64,000 nt of DNA from contig JBEVJC010000014.1 in assembly GCA_040510375.1 (NCBI GenBank), forward strand, positions 169,628-233,627. Direction: 5' to 3'. The translations under genes and the position numbers were made by a program. Shown here in pieces: positions 23,413 through 32,946 of the stretch. Origin of the DNA: JBEVJC01 sp040510375. GTDB taxonomy: Bacteria > Bacteroidota > Bacteroidia > Chitinophagales > Chitinophagaceae. The number at the start of each line of letters is the position of its first letter. The first letter of the stretch is position 1. The notes under the pieces were generated by a model. That model saw nothing but the letters and a program-made list of their open reading frames with translations. It searched no databases and was not told the origin of the DNA.

Positions 23413-24858
23413 ATGGATTACAATCCGGACGTTCCGCATCACCGGGAGTTCGTAAATTTGGCCATGGCTGAACAATTTGGTGAACCATTGAGTTTAAGTG
23501 AACAGTTTGAGTCGATCATCCAGACAGAAGACAAGCTGGCAATAAAGGATTTCCTGAACAAACAGAATATCAGTGATGTGGTAGACCTTGTATATGAGTT
23601 CGAGGAATACGAAAGCCAGATCATTGCAAATATGTCGGTACACCGTGCTGCCAGTGTTTTTAAGATCCTTGAGTTTCCCACACAGAAACGCATTATCCAG
23701 ATCCTTCCTCCCAATACAACAGCCTCCCTGCTCAATGATCTTCCCGCGGATGACCGCACCGATTTCCTGGAAGAGCTTCCCAGTAATGTGGTACGCGAGC
23801 TGATCAAACTGATGGACCCGGAAGAAAGAAGGGTCACCCTTTCCCTGCTGGGTTATCCGGAAAACAGTATCGGCAGGCTGATGACCCCCGACTATGTTTA
23901 TGTTTATCCCGATAATACCATTGAAGAAGTTTTTGCCACCATCCGGAAATACGGGAAGGATAGTGAAACCATCAATGTTATTTATGTAATCAACGAAAAA
24001 GGGGAACTGCTGGATGATATCCGGATACGGGATTTTATCCTGAACCCGCCTGATAAAAAAGTTTCGGAGATGATGGATGAACGCATTATTGCGCTGCATC
24101 CCGAAGACGACCAGGAAACTGCCAGTGAAGTATTCAAGATGAATAACCGGGTAGCGCTGCCGGTGGTCAGCAGCAGTAACAAATTACTGGGCATCGTGAC
24201 TATTGATGATATTTTATGGGTAGCCAGCGAAGAGTTCAGTGAAGACATGCAGAAAATGGGAGGTACCGAAGCACTTGACCAGCCCTACCTGGAAATGCCA
24301 CTGTTTAAACTGTTTAAAAAAAGGATTGTGTGGCTGGTGATCCTGTTCCTTGGTGAAATGCTGACAGCCACGGCCATGGCTTATTTCGAAGATGAAATCG
24401 CCAGCGCGGTGGTACTTGCTTTATTTATTCCGCTGATTATTTCCAGCGGTGGTAACAGCGGTTCGCAGGCAACTACGCTGATCATCCAGGCCATGGCAGT
24501 GGGAGAAATTACCGTGGCCGACTGGTGGCGCGTAATGAAAAGGGAGATTGCTTCCGGATTTTTACTTGGCATCCTGCTGGGGCTGATCGGTTTCTTCCGG
24601 ATCGTTGCCTGGCATTCCATTGCACCACAGGTTTACGGCGATCACTGGATGGCATTGGGCATTACCCTGGGTGTGACCCTGCTCGGCGTTATCATGTGGG
24701 GTACCATTGCCGGCAGTATGCTGCCAATGATCCTTAAACGGCTGGGAGCCGATCCGGCCGTCAGTTCCGCCCCTTTTGTAGCCACATTGGTGGATGTAAC
24801 GGGTCTGATCATCTATTTTACCGTTGCCAACCTGCTTTTAAGCGGCACCCTCTTATAG
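23413..24858 (+). CDS. mgtE: Magnesium transporter MgtE
   Basis: 481 residues. An N-terminal superhelical MgtE_N domain (about 60-150, including ILPPNTTASLLNDLPADDRTDFLEELP) is followed by two CBS motifs (about 165-290, LMTPDYVYVYPDNTIEEVFATI and VALPVVSSSNKLLGIVTIDDIL). A five-helix membrane domain from about residue 300 includes PLIISSGGNSGSQATTLIIQAMAVGE, the ion-path signature. MgtE is a Mg-gated Mg channel of the inner membrane. It is a full-length member. No M-box-like leader is visible in the short upstream gap. The next gene, glmS, has its own promoter. Confidence 0.95.
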   Translation: MDYNPDVPHHREFVNLAMAEQFGEPLSLSEQFESIIQTEDKLAIKDFLNKQNISDVVDLVYEFEEYESQIIANMSVHRAASVFKILEFPTQKRIIQILPPNTTASLLNDLPADDRTDFLEELPSNVVRELIKLMDPEERRVTLSLLGYPENSIGRLMTPDYVYVYPDNTIEEVFATIRKYGKDSETINVIYVINEKGELLDDIRIRDFILNPPDKKVSEMMDERIIALHPEDDQETASEVFKMNNRVALPVVSSSNKLLGIVTIDDILWVASEEFSEDMQKMGGTEALDQPYLEMPLFKLFKKRIVWLVILFLGEMLTATAMAYFEDEIASAVVLALFIPLIISSGGNSGSQATTLIIQAMAVGEITVADWWRVMKREIASGFLLGILLGLIGFFRIVAWHSIAPQVYGDHWMALGITLGVTLLGVIMWGTIAGSMLPMILKRLGADPAVSSAPFVATLVDVTGLIIYFTVANLLLSGTLL

Positions 24859-24870
24859 TAGCTAATATTA

Positions 24871-24878
24871 TATCTTTG
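24871..24878 (+). promoter_or_regulatory. -7 promoter element for glmS
   Basis: TATCTTTG matches TAnnTTTG, 22 bp before the ATG at 24901. Confidence 0.55.
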
Positions 24879-24900
24879 CGTCTCAAAAAAAGGATATCAC

Positions 24901-26736
24901 ATGTGTGGAATAGTTGGTTACACCGGTCCGCGGGAAGCTTACCCTATCGTAATCAAAGGATTAAAAAGACTGGAATACCGGGGATATGACAGCACCGGTG
25001 TTGCATTGCAAAATGGCGGCCTGAAAGTTTACAAGAAAAAGGGCCGGGTTGCCGAACTCGAAGAGAATATTGTAGGCAAAAACCTCCATTCACATACCGG
25101 CATCGGTCATACACGATGGGCAACCCATGGTGAACCGAGCGACCGTAATGCCCACCCGCACCAGTCGGCCACCGGAAGGCTGGCGATGATCCACAACGGT
25201 ATCATCGAGAACTATGCGCAGCTTAAAAACGAACTTGTTAAAAAAGGATATACGTTCAAAAGCGACACAGATACTGAAGTGCTGCTGAATTTCATCGAAG
25301 AGATTTTGATCAAAAACGACTGCTCGCTGGAAGAAGCCGTACGTGTGGCTTTGAAAAGAGTGGTAGGCGCCTATGTTATCCTGTTGCTGGATGAAAACGA
25401 CCCCGAAATGATTATTGCTGCCCGTAAAGGAAGCCCGCTGGTTATCGGTGTAGGCAAGGGCGAACATTTCCTGGGGTCCGACGCATCACCCATGCTGGAA
25501 TATACGAAGGAAGTGGTTTACGTAAACGACTATGAACTGGCCATCATAAGGCCCGATGAACTGATCCTGAAAAACCTTGGCAACGAAAAGCTGACACCCT
25601 ATGTTCAGAAGCTGGACCTGGAACTGGCCGCAATTGAAAAAGGCGGTTACGACCATTTCATGCTGAAAGAAATATTTGAACAACCCCAGACTATTGGCGA
25701 TTGCCTGCGGGGACGACTGGATGCTGAGGCCGGTACAATCACCATGGCGGGGATTGACCAGTATGCGGAGCAGATCATGAATGCAAAGAGGATTGTAATG
25801 GTGGCATGCGGTACCAGCTGGCATGCGGGTCTGGTGGCTGAATATATCTTTGAAGAATTATGCCGCATCAATGTGGAAGTTGAATACGCATCTGAATTCC
25901 GTTACCGGAATCCGGTGATCAACGAAGGTGATGTGATCATTGCTATCTCCCAAAGTGGCGAAACCGCCGACACCCTGGTGGCAATAGAAACTGCAAAGGC
26001 AAAAGGTGCCATCATCCTTGGAGTAGTTAATGTGGTGGGATCATCCATTGCAAGGATCTCACATGGTGGTGCCTATACGCATGCCGGACCAGAGATCGGA
26101 GTGGCCAGTACCAAGGCATTCACGGCTCAGCTGGCAGTGCTTTCCATGATTGCATTGAAGATCGGTCACGCAAAAGGAACAATTTCGAATGAGCGTTATA
26201 TGGGATTACTGAAAGAACTACACGAGATCCCGGAGAAAGTGGCGACCACATTAACACATAGCGGCCATATTAAAAAACTCGCGGAAAAATACAAGGACGC
26301 GCGCGACTTCCTGTATCTGGGCCGGGGTTATAATTTCCCCGTGGCATTGGAAGGCGCACTTAAACTAAAAGAGATTTCCTATATCCATGCCGAAGGTTAT
26401 CCTGCAGCTGAAATGAAACACGGTCCGATTGCACTGGTGGACGATACATTGCCCGTGGTCTTTATTGCAACGCGCGACGCGTACCATGAAAAAGTGATGA
26501 GCAATATGCAGGAGATCAAGGCACGGAAAGGTATTGTGATATCAGTGATCACCGATGGTGATGAAACTTCTACCTCAATTTCCGACGATGTGATGATTGT
26601 GCCTGAGTGTGACGAGATCTTCGCTCCAATGCTTAGTGTTATCCCACTCCAACTGCTTGCCTACTATATCGGGGTTGCCAAAGACCTTGATGTCGACAAA
26701 CCAAGGAACCTGGCGAAGTCCGTTACCGTTGAATAA
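24901..26736 (+). CDS. glmS: Glutamine--fructose-6-phosphate aminotransferase
   Basis: 611 residues. It makes glucosamine-6-phosphate from fructose-6-phosphate and glutamine for peptidoglycan and LPS. The N-terminal glutaminase has the Cys2 nucleophile (MCGIVGYTG), RLEYRGYDSTGVA, GHTRWATHGEPSDRNAHPH and the HNGIIENY segment. Two SIS domains follow with ACGTSWHAG, SQSGETADTLVA, GVASTKAFTAQLA, GRGYNFPVALEGALKLKEISYIHAEGYPAAEMKHGPIAL, and the C-terminal DVDKPRNLAKSVTVE. It is full length. There is no glmS ribozyme in the 42-bp upstream gap, as expected outside Bacillota. A DUF4954 gene follows after 8 bp and is likely cotranscribed. Confidence 0.97.
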   Translation: MCGIVGYTGPREAYPIVIKGLKRLEYRGYDSTGVALQNGGLKVYKKKGRVAELEENIVGKNLHSHTGIGHTRWATHGEPSDRNAHPHQSATGRLAMIHNGIIENYAQLKNELVKKGYTFKSDTDTEVLLNFIEEILIKNDCSLEEAVRVALKRVVGAYVILLLDENDPEMIIAARKGSPLVIGVGKGEHFLGSDASPMLEYTKEVVYVNDYELAIIRPDELILKNLGNEKLTPYVQKLDLELAAIEKGGYDHFMLKEIFEQPQTIGDCLRGRLDAEAGTITMAGIDQYAEQIMNAKRIVMVACGTSWHAGLVAEYIFEELCRINVEVEYASEFRYRNPVINEGDVIIAISQSGETADTLVAIETAKAKGAIILGVVNVVGSSIARISHGGAYTHAGPEIGVASTKAFTAQLAVLSMIALKIGHAKGTISNERYMGLLKELHEIPEKVATTLTHSGHIKKLAEKYKDARDFLYLGRGYNFPVALEGALKLKEISYIHAEGYPAAEMKHGPIALVDDTLPVVFIATRDAYHEKVMSNMQEIKARKGIVISVITDGDETSTSISDDVMIVPECDEIFAPMLSVIPLQLLAYYIGVAKDLDVDKPRNLAKSVTVE

Positions 26737-26744
26737 AACCTTGA

Positions 26745-28952
26745 ATGAATAATATCATAAAAACTCCGGTCGAGTCACTCGGCTATAATTTCGTTGATCC
26801 GGCGTACCTGCCGGAAGGTAAAGACGAATACTACCTGCGATTCGCCGAGGCGGGAGATAATAACCGGTACCGGCAGCTTGATCCAGGGGAGATAGCGCAG
26901 CTCAAGGCAAATGGTAATACTTCGGATAACTGGAAAAATGTTCTTGTCAGTTCCGAGTTTAATGCCGACCTGATCCAGCAATGTAAGTTTTACGGACTGG
27001 TCCGCATCGGCAAACTGGAACCCCTGTACCTCCAGTTCCATGATGTGCGTCTGCAGGCGGGGCTCTACAACAGTACGATTATCAGTTCCGATATTGGCGA
27101 CTATAACGTGATCAACAATGTCAACTACCTGAGTCATTATATCCTGGGCAACGAAGTGATCCTGGTTAACATTAATGAGATGGAGGTTTCAGATCATGCC
27201 AAATTCGGGAACGGTATTGTGAAACAGGGACAGAAAGAAACAGTCCGGATCTGGATGGAATTATGTAATGAGAACGGAGGCCGCAGTGTGATGCCTTTTG
27301 ATGGAATGCAGACCGGCGATGCGTGGTTATGGACCCGTAACCGGAACGACCAGGTTCTTATGGACAAATTCAAGGAGTTTACCGAGAAAAAATTTGATAA
27401 CCAGCGCGGCTATTATGGAACGGTGGGCGACCGCACCGTTATCAAGAATACCAGGATCCTGAAGGATGTAAAAATCGGATCCGATGCCTATATCAAGGGT
27501 GCAAATAAACTGAAAAACCTTACCATTAATTCCTCTGCCGAATCCCCTACACAGATCGGTGAGGGTTGTGAACTGGTAAACGGAATCATGGGTTTTGGCA
27601 GCAGGGCTTTTTACGGCGTAAAGGCTGTAAGGTTTATACTGGCTTCCCATTCGCAATTAAAATATGGTGCCAGGCTGATCAACTCTTTCCTGGGCGATAA
27701 CTCCACCATATCCTGTTGCGAAGTACTCAACTCGCTGTTGTTTCCGGCGCATGAGCAGCATCATAATAATTCCTTTCTCTGTGCTTCAGCTATCCTGGGA
27801 CAAAGTAATATGGCCGCTGGCGCAACAATCGGGTCCAACCATAACTCCCGCGGGGCAGATGGTGAACTCATTGCCGGGCGCGGCTTCTGGCCTGGCCTGT
27901 GCGTGAGCCTCAAACATAATTCGAGATTTGCATCCTATACATTGATAGCAAAGGGCGACTTTCCTGCAGAACTGGATATCCGCATACCTTTTTCCCTGAT
28001 AAGTAATGATGTCAGCCACAACCGGCTGACCATTATGCCCGCATACTGGTTCATGTATAATATGTATGCACTTGCAAGAAATTCGGGAAAGTATAACGGT
28101 CGCGATAAACGTTCCTTTCGCAACCAGTATCTCGAATACGATTACCTGGCTCCCGACAGCGTCAATGAAATGATCAGTGCGATGGATCTTTTCAGAAAGG
28201 CAGTGGGTGAAGCCGTGGTTTCGAAAAATGATCAGAAAAAAACGGAAAAAGAAATTTTGCTGGCGGGAACAGAAGCGCTTGAAAGCCGTCAGGATCTTAA
28301 AGCAACTGAGATCCTCCTGAAAGGCGCAGAGAACAGCAATCGTAAAGTACAGTTGATAAAAGTCAGCGAGGCCTATCACCTGTTCCGCGATTTTACAATA
28401 TACTACGGGATCGTCCAGCTTATTGAATTGATGGAACGTGAAGGCCTGACCGATTTCGATTCCCTGAAAGCCCTGATCGGCACTCCAACCCTGCATGGCT
28501 GGACCAATATCGGCAGCCAGCTGGTCCCCGATTTTAAAGCCGCTCAGTTACTGGAAGATATCCGTAACGGCAGTATTAACAGCTGGGATGAAGTGCATAA
28601 TTTCTATCATGAATCGAGCGACCAGTACCTGCTCGACAAAGCCCGGCATGCAGCGGCTGCATTATTCTTCATAACCGGAATGGATGCCACACAGTTTAAT
28701 GAAAAGACCTTTGCTTCATTGATTAAAAAGGCAGTGGACACGAAGACCTTTATCACAGAAGGCATTTATCAGTCAAGGGCAAAGGATTATACCAATCCCT
28801 TCCGCATGATGGTTTACAATTCCACCGAGGAAATGGATGTGGTGGTTGGCTCAATGGCCGATAATGTTTTCATTAAACAACAACAGGAAGAGCTGGAGGA
28901 TTTCCGGAATCGCACAAACAAACTATTGGCTTCGCTGAAAACAAAGGCGTAA
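26745..28952 (+). CDS. DUF4954 family protein (left-handed beta-helix)
   Basis: 735 residues. The central part (about 90-430) has hexapeptide-type turns (SSDIGDYNVINNVNYLSHYILGNEVILVNINEMEVSDHAKFGNG, VGDRTVIKNTRILKDVKIGSDAYIKGANKLKN, ATIGSNHNSRGADGELIAGRGFWPG), which indicates a left-handed beta-helix similar to sugar-nucleotide acyl/uridylyltransferases. A helical C-terminal third with conserved RSFRNQYLEYDYLAPDS follows. This matches the Bacteroidota/Spirochaetes family DUF4954 as I know it; no activity is established to my knowledge. Its position 8 bp after glmS suggests a link to hexosamine or UDP-GlcNAc metabolism, but this is only inference. A terminator at 28951-28979 belongs to the facing gene. 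Confidence 0.85.
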   Translation: MNNIIKTPVESLGYNFVDPAYLPEGKDEYYLRFAEAGDNNRYRQLDPGEIAQLKANGNTSDNWKNVLVSSEFNADLIQQCKFYGLVRIGKLEPLYLQFHDVRLQAGLYNSTIISSDIGDYNVINNVNYLSHYILGNEVILVNINEMEVSDHAKFGNGIVKQGQKETVRIWMELCNENGGRSVMPFDGMQTGDAWLWTRNRNDQVLMDKFKEFTEKKFDNQRGYYGTVGDRTVIKNTRILKDVKIGSDAYIKGANKLKNLTINSSAESPTQIGEGCELVNGIMGFGSRAFYGVKAVRFILASHSQLKYGARLINSFLGDNSTISCCEVLNSLLFPAHEQHHNNSFLCASAILGQSNMAAGATIGSNHNSRGADGELIAGRGFWPGLCVSLKHNSRFASYTLIAKGDFPAELDIRIPFSLISNDVSHNRLTIMPAYWFMYNMYALARNSGKYNGRDKRSFRNQYLEYDYLAPDSVNEMISAMDLFRKAVGEAVVSKNDQKKTEKEILLAGTEALESRQDLKATEILLKGAENSNRKVQLIKVSEAYHLFRDFTIYYGIVQLIELMEREGLTDFDSLKALIGTPTLHGWTNIGSQLVPDFKAAQLLEDIRNGSINSWDEVHNFYHESSDQYLLDKARHAAAALFFITGMDATQFNEKTFASLIKKAVDTKTFITEGIYQSRAKDYTNPFRMMVYNSTEEMDVVVGSMADNVFIKQQQEELEDFRNRTNKLLASLKTKA

Positions 28953-28979
28953 AAAAAAGCCCCCAACTTTCGAGGGGGG
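28951..28979 (-). terminator. Terminator after the minus-strand T9SS gene
   Basis: CCCCC/GGGGG stem (28960-28964 with 28974-28978 approximately, loop AACTTTCGA on the plus strand) is followed on the minus strand by CTTTTTTTTTA. It lies in the 60-bp convergent gap. Confidence 0.8.
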
Positions 28980-29012
28980 AGAATCTATAGCAATTAGTGA
29001 GGCTCTGGTAAA

Positions 29013-31115
29013 TCATTCGCGAATAAGGCAAATCGAATTGGTTTGCCCGTTGGCAGTCATTCCCGTCAGAAAATAACAGCCACTTCGCAGGTATTCCAAA
29101 GATAAGGGGATCAATGTACTTCCGGTAGTAATCGCCAAATTTATTCTACTGACAATTAATCCACTGATATTGCGGATCCGGAGCTCCAGATTGGTAACTG
29201 TTGATGAATTAACCATCAGGGTAACCATTCCTTTTACGGGATTTGGAAACGTTTTAACCAGACGAACACCCTTGTCAGGAAAAGGTTCCGCGATACTGAA
29301 GATCCGGCTGTAAAAGACCAGGTGTTCCCGGTCCATCATCCTCAACCTGAACTGGTTGATCCCTGGTTTTAGTATATCAGCGCGGTAATCGTACATAGTT
29401 ACTCCGGGTTTAACAGCAACTGACGTGAAATCCGTGAAAACGGTATCCCGGTCCAGTCTGCTGATTATAAAATTTTCACCACCAGTTGGCGGCTCACTGA
29501 TACTCCAGTTAAAACGAACCTGGCCATCCGCCTCCCGCTTTGCATTGAATGAAAGGAGGCTAACCGGTAATGGGTTCTGCTGATAAGTTTGTGCCGTGCC
29601 AAGAGTAATATATTTTATAGGGCCTGACAAGGGATCAGATATCAACGATCCGGTCTCAAACCCATTAATTATAACCGGACCATCACTGATAACCGTCCCT
29701 GCGTGGTTCCAGGCTGATCCGTTTGCATACACTAAGAATGTACCGTCCAGGTTTCGGCAGAAACTTTCCGGATTAACAGCCAGGGAAATTCTGCAATTCA
29801 GGTCGCCGGTTTGATTAACCGCCCAGTATTCAACCGTACTTATATGGTCAATCAGTGAAGCACCAGCCTGGTTATAGGAATTGCCCACTGCTGACTGCGG
29901 GTTTTGCCGTTTGTACTCAACCCTCAGTTTAGCGTCGGATGGTTGTCCGGCTGTTTCAGTAATACCCAGCGGCGCGTAAATACCTCCGGCACCGACAGGA
30001 AATATAAAATCACCCGGACCTTTTTTCTCTACCGGTCCTTCCACAAAACCTTTTGACCGCTGACAGGTTGCTCCTGCTTCAAAAACAAGCGGAGCCATTT
30101 CATTACTGAAAAGCCTCCCTTCTTCCAGAACCAGCAGATAGGAAATAGGAAGGGGGGAAGACAGGCGACAGCCTTCTGCATTATTGACTTTTAATATTAC
30201 CTCTTCACTGATGGATCCGGTGACAAACAATTGTTGTTCCATAAGACCATTAAACTCCAGCACCGGCTGGCCTGTTCCCGTTTCCGTAATTAAACCCTCC
30301 ACCCGGCAGTCACCTTTCACCATCAGGGTATTGGAATATTCGGTCGACTGAAGATTAAGGGTAGACCCCGGCTCCAGGTGCAGCATCTCCCCGATACTGG
30401 ATTGGGATGATAGGCTGAGGGTAAATATTACATTTGGCCGAATCACCAGGTTACCGCGAATTACGAGAGGATTACCACCCGATCCCCGGTAATTCACCGT
30501 GGATGAATTGGCCGCGGCATTCAATACAAGCGTACCATAAGTCCTTCCCGACAGGGATACAATATAACTGGCAACTGTTACATCAAATTCAAAAATGCCC
30601 CGTTCGGTACCGGGTTCGGTTGACAATCTCGATACCAGGTTCTCCGTAGCAGACCGGGCGGTACGGTGGATATATCTCGCACCATTGTTTATCCGGAAAT
30701 AACCTGCACCGGTAACAGCCACAGGTGTTGACGACATGCCTGCACCGGATTCATTAATAAACTCTGCGCCTTCATCCAGGATAATGGCATCACCCGATAC
30801 AGTTGCACGGAATGCAGTCAGGGAAGTATTCTCCGGCGGAAGTACCAGCCGGATAAACTGGGTGCTGGCCGGACTAATCCTCAACCTGGTTACAGATATG
30901 GCTATATCACCTGGCGGAAGTAACACCCGGTACGGACCGGTTACAATACTGTTATCAAGCAGGACTTCGTCATCGGGAAGGGGAACCTGGTCGCCCACCC
31001 AATTCAACGGGTCATTCCATTGATCATTAAAACCCTCTCCATCCCAGCGGCTGATGCCCGCATGCAAATGGATAACTAAAAACAATACAGGAATAAAAGC
31101 AGGTAATCTTTTCAT
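29013..31115 (-). CDS. Large secreted protein with type IX sorting domain
   Basis: 700 residues. Signal peptide (LPAFIPVLFLVIHLHAGI) followed by SRWDGEGFNDQWNDPLNWVGDQVPLPDDEVLLDNS, the 'G-tag' start found in many Bacteroidota surface proteins that adopt right-handed parallel beta-helix folds. The middle contains repeated beta-strand segments without a recognised catalytic motif. Around residue 520 QNPLPVSLLSFNAKREADGQVRFNWSISEPPTGGENF is the usual beta-sandwich before the sorting domain, and the last 80 residues (VRLVKTFPNPVKGMVTLMVN... TNSICLIRE) form the type A T9SS sorting domain. Likely an exposed adhesin or glycan-binding protein; its function is unknown. It is followed by its own terminator and is monocistronic. 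Confidence 0.83.
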   Translation of the reverse strand: MKRLPAFIPVLFLVIHLHAGISRWDGEGFNDQWNDPLNWVGDQVPLPDDEVLLDNSIVTGPYRVLLPPGDIAISVTRLRISPASTQFIRLVLPPENTSLTAFRATVSGDAIILDEGAEFINESGAGMSSTPVAVTGAGYFRINNGARYIHRTARSATENLVSRLSTEPGTERGIFEFDVTVASYIVSLSGRTYGTLVLNAAANSSTVNYRGSGGNPLVIRGNLVIRPNVIFTLSLSSQSSIGEMLHLEPGSTLNLQSTEYSNTLMVKGDCRVEGLITETGTGQPVLEFNGLMEQQLFVTGSISEEVILKVNNAEGCRLSSPLPISYLLVLEEGRLFSNEMAPLVFEAGATCQRSKGFVEGPVEKKGPGDFIFPVGAGGIYAPLGITETAGQPSDAKLRVEYKRQNPQSAVGNSYNQAGASLIDHISTVEYWAVNQTGDLNCRISLAVNPESFCRNLDGTFLVYANGSAWNHAGTVISDGPVIINGFETGSLISDPLSGPIKYITLGTAQTYQQNPLPVSLLSFNAKREADGQVRFNWSISEPPTGGENFIISRLDRDTVFTDFTSVAVKPGVTMYDYRADILKPGINQFRLRMMDREHLVFYSRIFSIAEPFPDKGVRLVKTFPNPVKGMVTLMVNSSTVTNLELRIRNISGLIVSRINLAITTGSTLIPLSLEYLRSGCYFLTGMTANGQTNSICLIRE

Positions 31116-31214
31116 AAAGGATCAGTTAAGTGAAACAATAAGTGATCCCTTATAAAAAGGACCCTGTGCAATCTCAGATTGTCCAGGGCCCGGGCAGCGT
31201 GGAAAAAAACATTT

Positions 31215-31249
31215 ATAAAAAGAAAAATCCCTTGTTTTCACAAGGGATT
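31215..31249 (-). terminator. Terminator after the second small lipoprotein gene
   Basis: AATCCCTTG/CAAGGGATT (31249-31241 with 31234-31226, 6-nt loop) is followed on the minus strand by TTTCTTTTTAT, 27 bp after the stop codon at 31276. Confidence 0.85.
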
Positions 31250-31275
31250 CTACTTTAAGAGTTGAGACAGCGAAA

Positions 31276-31485
31276 TTACTTAGCTGAATCTTTAGCAGCA
31301 GTGCTGTCAGCACCAACCATAGAAGACGTGTCAACTGTAACTACGTTAGCAGCAGAAATGCTGTCAGCAACGCGTGTAGAATCAGCGATACGAGTAGAAT
31401 CCTCTGCAGCTTTCTTAGCAGCCGCATCATCATTACAAGCTACCAGCGCAACTGCGATAGCCAACATTCCAAAAAATTTTTTCAT
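31276..31485 (-). CDS. Small Ser/Asp/Ala-rich lipoprotein (paralogue of 5737-5955)
   Basis: 69-residue precursor with lipobox ALVAC and mature start C-N-D-D-A-A-A-K-K. The mature part is made of A, D, S, T, K, R, I and V with repeats of the type S-T-R-I/V-A-D. It shares the C-N-[ND]-[DE]-x3-4-K-x-x-E-D-S-T pattern with the protein at 5737-5955 and with the N-terminus of SodC (34706-35341). No enzymatic domain is present. It has its own consensus promoter and a strong terminator, so it may be abundant. Function unknown; it may be a structural outer-membrane lipoprotein or a surface linker. Confidence 0.8.
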   Translation of the reverse strand: MKKFFGMLAIAVALVACNDDAAAKKAAEDSTRIADSTRVADSISAANVVTVDTSSMVGADSTAAKDSAK

Positions 31486-31510
31486 GTCTTGGTTTTTAAA
31501 GTTTAAGCCG

Positions 31511-31541
31511 CAAAGTTAACCGCTGCTGGCAAATAAGCAAA
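31511..31541 (-). promoter_or_regulatory. Consensus Bacteroidota promoter of the small lipoprotein
   Basis: On the minus strand TTTG (31541-31538), a 19-nt spacer and TAACTTTG (31518-31511) match the -33/-7 consensus exactly. The start codon at 31485 follows about 25 bp later. It is the best-matching promoter in the window. Confidence 0.8.
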
Positions 31542-31610
31542 TCTTTAACAAATTTTCCCTTCAAAATAAACAAAAACCTGTCCTTTAGATGATTGCAGGT
31601 TGATCCATCC

Positions 31611-32921
31611 TTATTTTTTCCGGAAAAACAGTCGGATTGGTACTCCCTTCAGGTCAAAATTCTCGCGAAGTTTATTTTCCAGGTAATTCTTGTAAGGTTG
31701 TTTGATATCATCCGGGAAGTTGCAGAAGAAGGCAAAAGAAGGCACGGCTGTAGGCAACTGTGTAACAAACTTTATCTTGATTGCGTGTCCGCGTACCACC
31801 GGTGCATGATAACTTTCCACAGCTTTCAGCATAACATCATTAAGTTGCGATGTGGGGATCTTGCGTTTCCGGCTTTCAACCACATCCAGGGCAACTTCGA
31901 TGGCTTTAAAGATCCTGGTTTTTTCCTTGGCAGATATAAACAGGATAGGCACATCGGTAAATGGCGCCATTTTCTTTTTCAGTTCGGCTTCGTATTCTTT
32001 TGCGGTATTGGTTTCCTTGGCCATGAGGTCCCACTTATTGACCAGCACCACCACACCCTTACCTTTCCTTGCGGCAAGGCTGAAGATGTTCAGGTCCTGG
32101 GCGGCAATCCCTTTTTCTGCATCAAGTACTACCATACACACATCTGCTTCGTCGAGGGCTTTAATCGCCCTGATCACGGAATAAAATTCAAGGTCTTCAT
32201 GCACCTTGGTCTTCTTACGGATACCTGCTGTATCAATTAATATAAATTCTTTCTGGAAGAGATTATAATGGGTGTGGATGGTATCGCGGGTGGTGCCGGC
32301 GATATCACTGACGATGGTCCGTTCCTGTCCGATCAGTGCATTAAGCAGGGACGACTTCCCTACATTGGGCTGTCCGATAATCGCAAATTTGGGAATGGCA
32401 TTTTCATCCTCTTCCTCGGTCCTGTCGGCCGGCATCAGTGCGGTTGCTGCATCCAGCACCTCACCCGTGCCACTACCGCTGGCAGCAGCGATGAAGAAAA
32501 CGTTTTCAAAACCCATGGAGTAAAACTCGGAAGCTTCCAAAAGGTTATCATTGGTATCAACCTTGTTTACCACCAGGAATACAGGTTTGGTAGACCGGCG
32601 CAGTACATCGGCCATGGAATCGTCCAGGGCGGTCATGCCTGTTTGTGCGTCTACCATGAAGAACAGGAGATCGGCTTCGTCAACGGCGATCAGTACCTGT
32701 TTTGCGATCTCCCTTTCAAAAACGTCTTCGCTGCGGGCAACGAAACCACCTGTATCAACCACGTTGAAATGTTTGCCGTTCCAGTCGGCTACGCCGTACT
32801 GGCGGTCGCGCGTAACGCCGCTTACATCATCGACAATTGCTTTACGTTGTTCGAGGAGCCGGTTAAAAAAAGTGCTTTTGCCGACATTCGGACGGCCTAC
32901 TATCGCGATAGTAAATGACAT
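31611..32921 (-). CDS. der: Ribosome-assembly GTPase Der (EngA)
   Basis: 436 residues with two GTPase domains in tandem: G1 GRPNVGKSTF at residue 8 and GQPNVGKSSL near residue 181; NKVD and NKWD are the two G4 motifs; DTGG and DTAG the two G3 motifs. A C-terminal KH-like domain ends with NLRENFDLKGVPIRLFFRKK. Der acts in 50S ribosomal subunit assembly. The gene follows era by 25 bp on the same strand, giving an era-der operon of two ribosome GTPases. It is a full-length, normal member. Confidence 0.96.
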   Translation of the reverse strand: MSFTIAIVGRPNVGKSTFFNRLLEQRKAIVDDVSGVTRDRQYGVADWNGKHFNVVDTGGFVARSEDVFEREIAKQVLIAVDEADLLFFMVDAQTGMTALDDSMADVLRRSTKPVFLVVNKVDTNDNLLEASEFYSMGFENVFFIAAASGSGTGEVLDAATALMPADRTEEEDENAIPKFAIIGQPNVGKSSLLNALIGQERTIVSDIAGTTRDTIHTHYNLFQKEFILIDTAGIRKKTKVHEDLEFYSVIRAIKALDEADVCMVVLDAEKGIAAQDLNIFSLAARKGKGVVVLVNKWDLMAKETNTAKEYEAELKKKMAPFTDVPILFISAKEKTRIFKAIEVALDVVESRKRKIPTSQLNDVMLKAVESYHAPVVRGHAIKIKFVTQLPTAVPSFAFFCNFPDDIKQPYKNYLENKLRENFDLKGVPIRLFFRKK

Positions 32922-32946
32922 GTTATGCTGATTTTATTGACCCGGG

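Noticed and set aside
24859..24900. glmS ribozyme or other metabolite-sensing RNA before glmS
   Set aside because: The gap is only 42 bp and is filled by a normal -7 element and a short leader.
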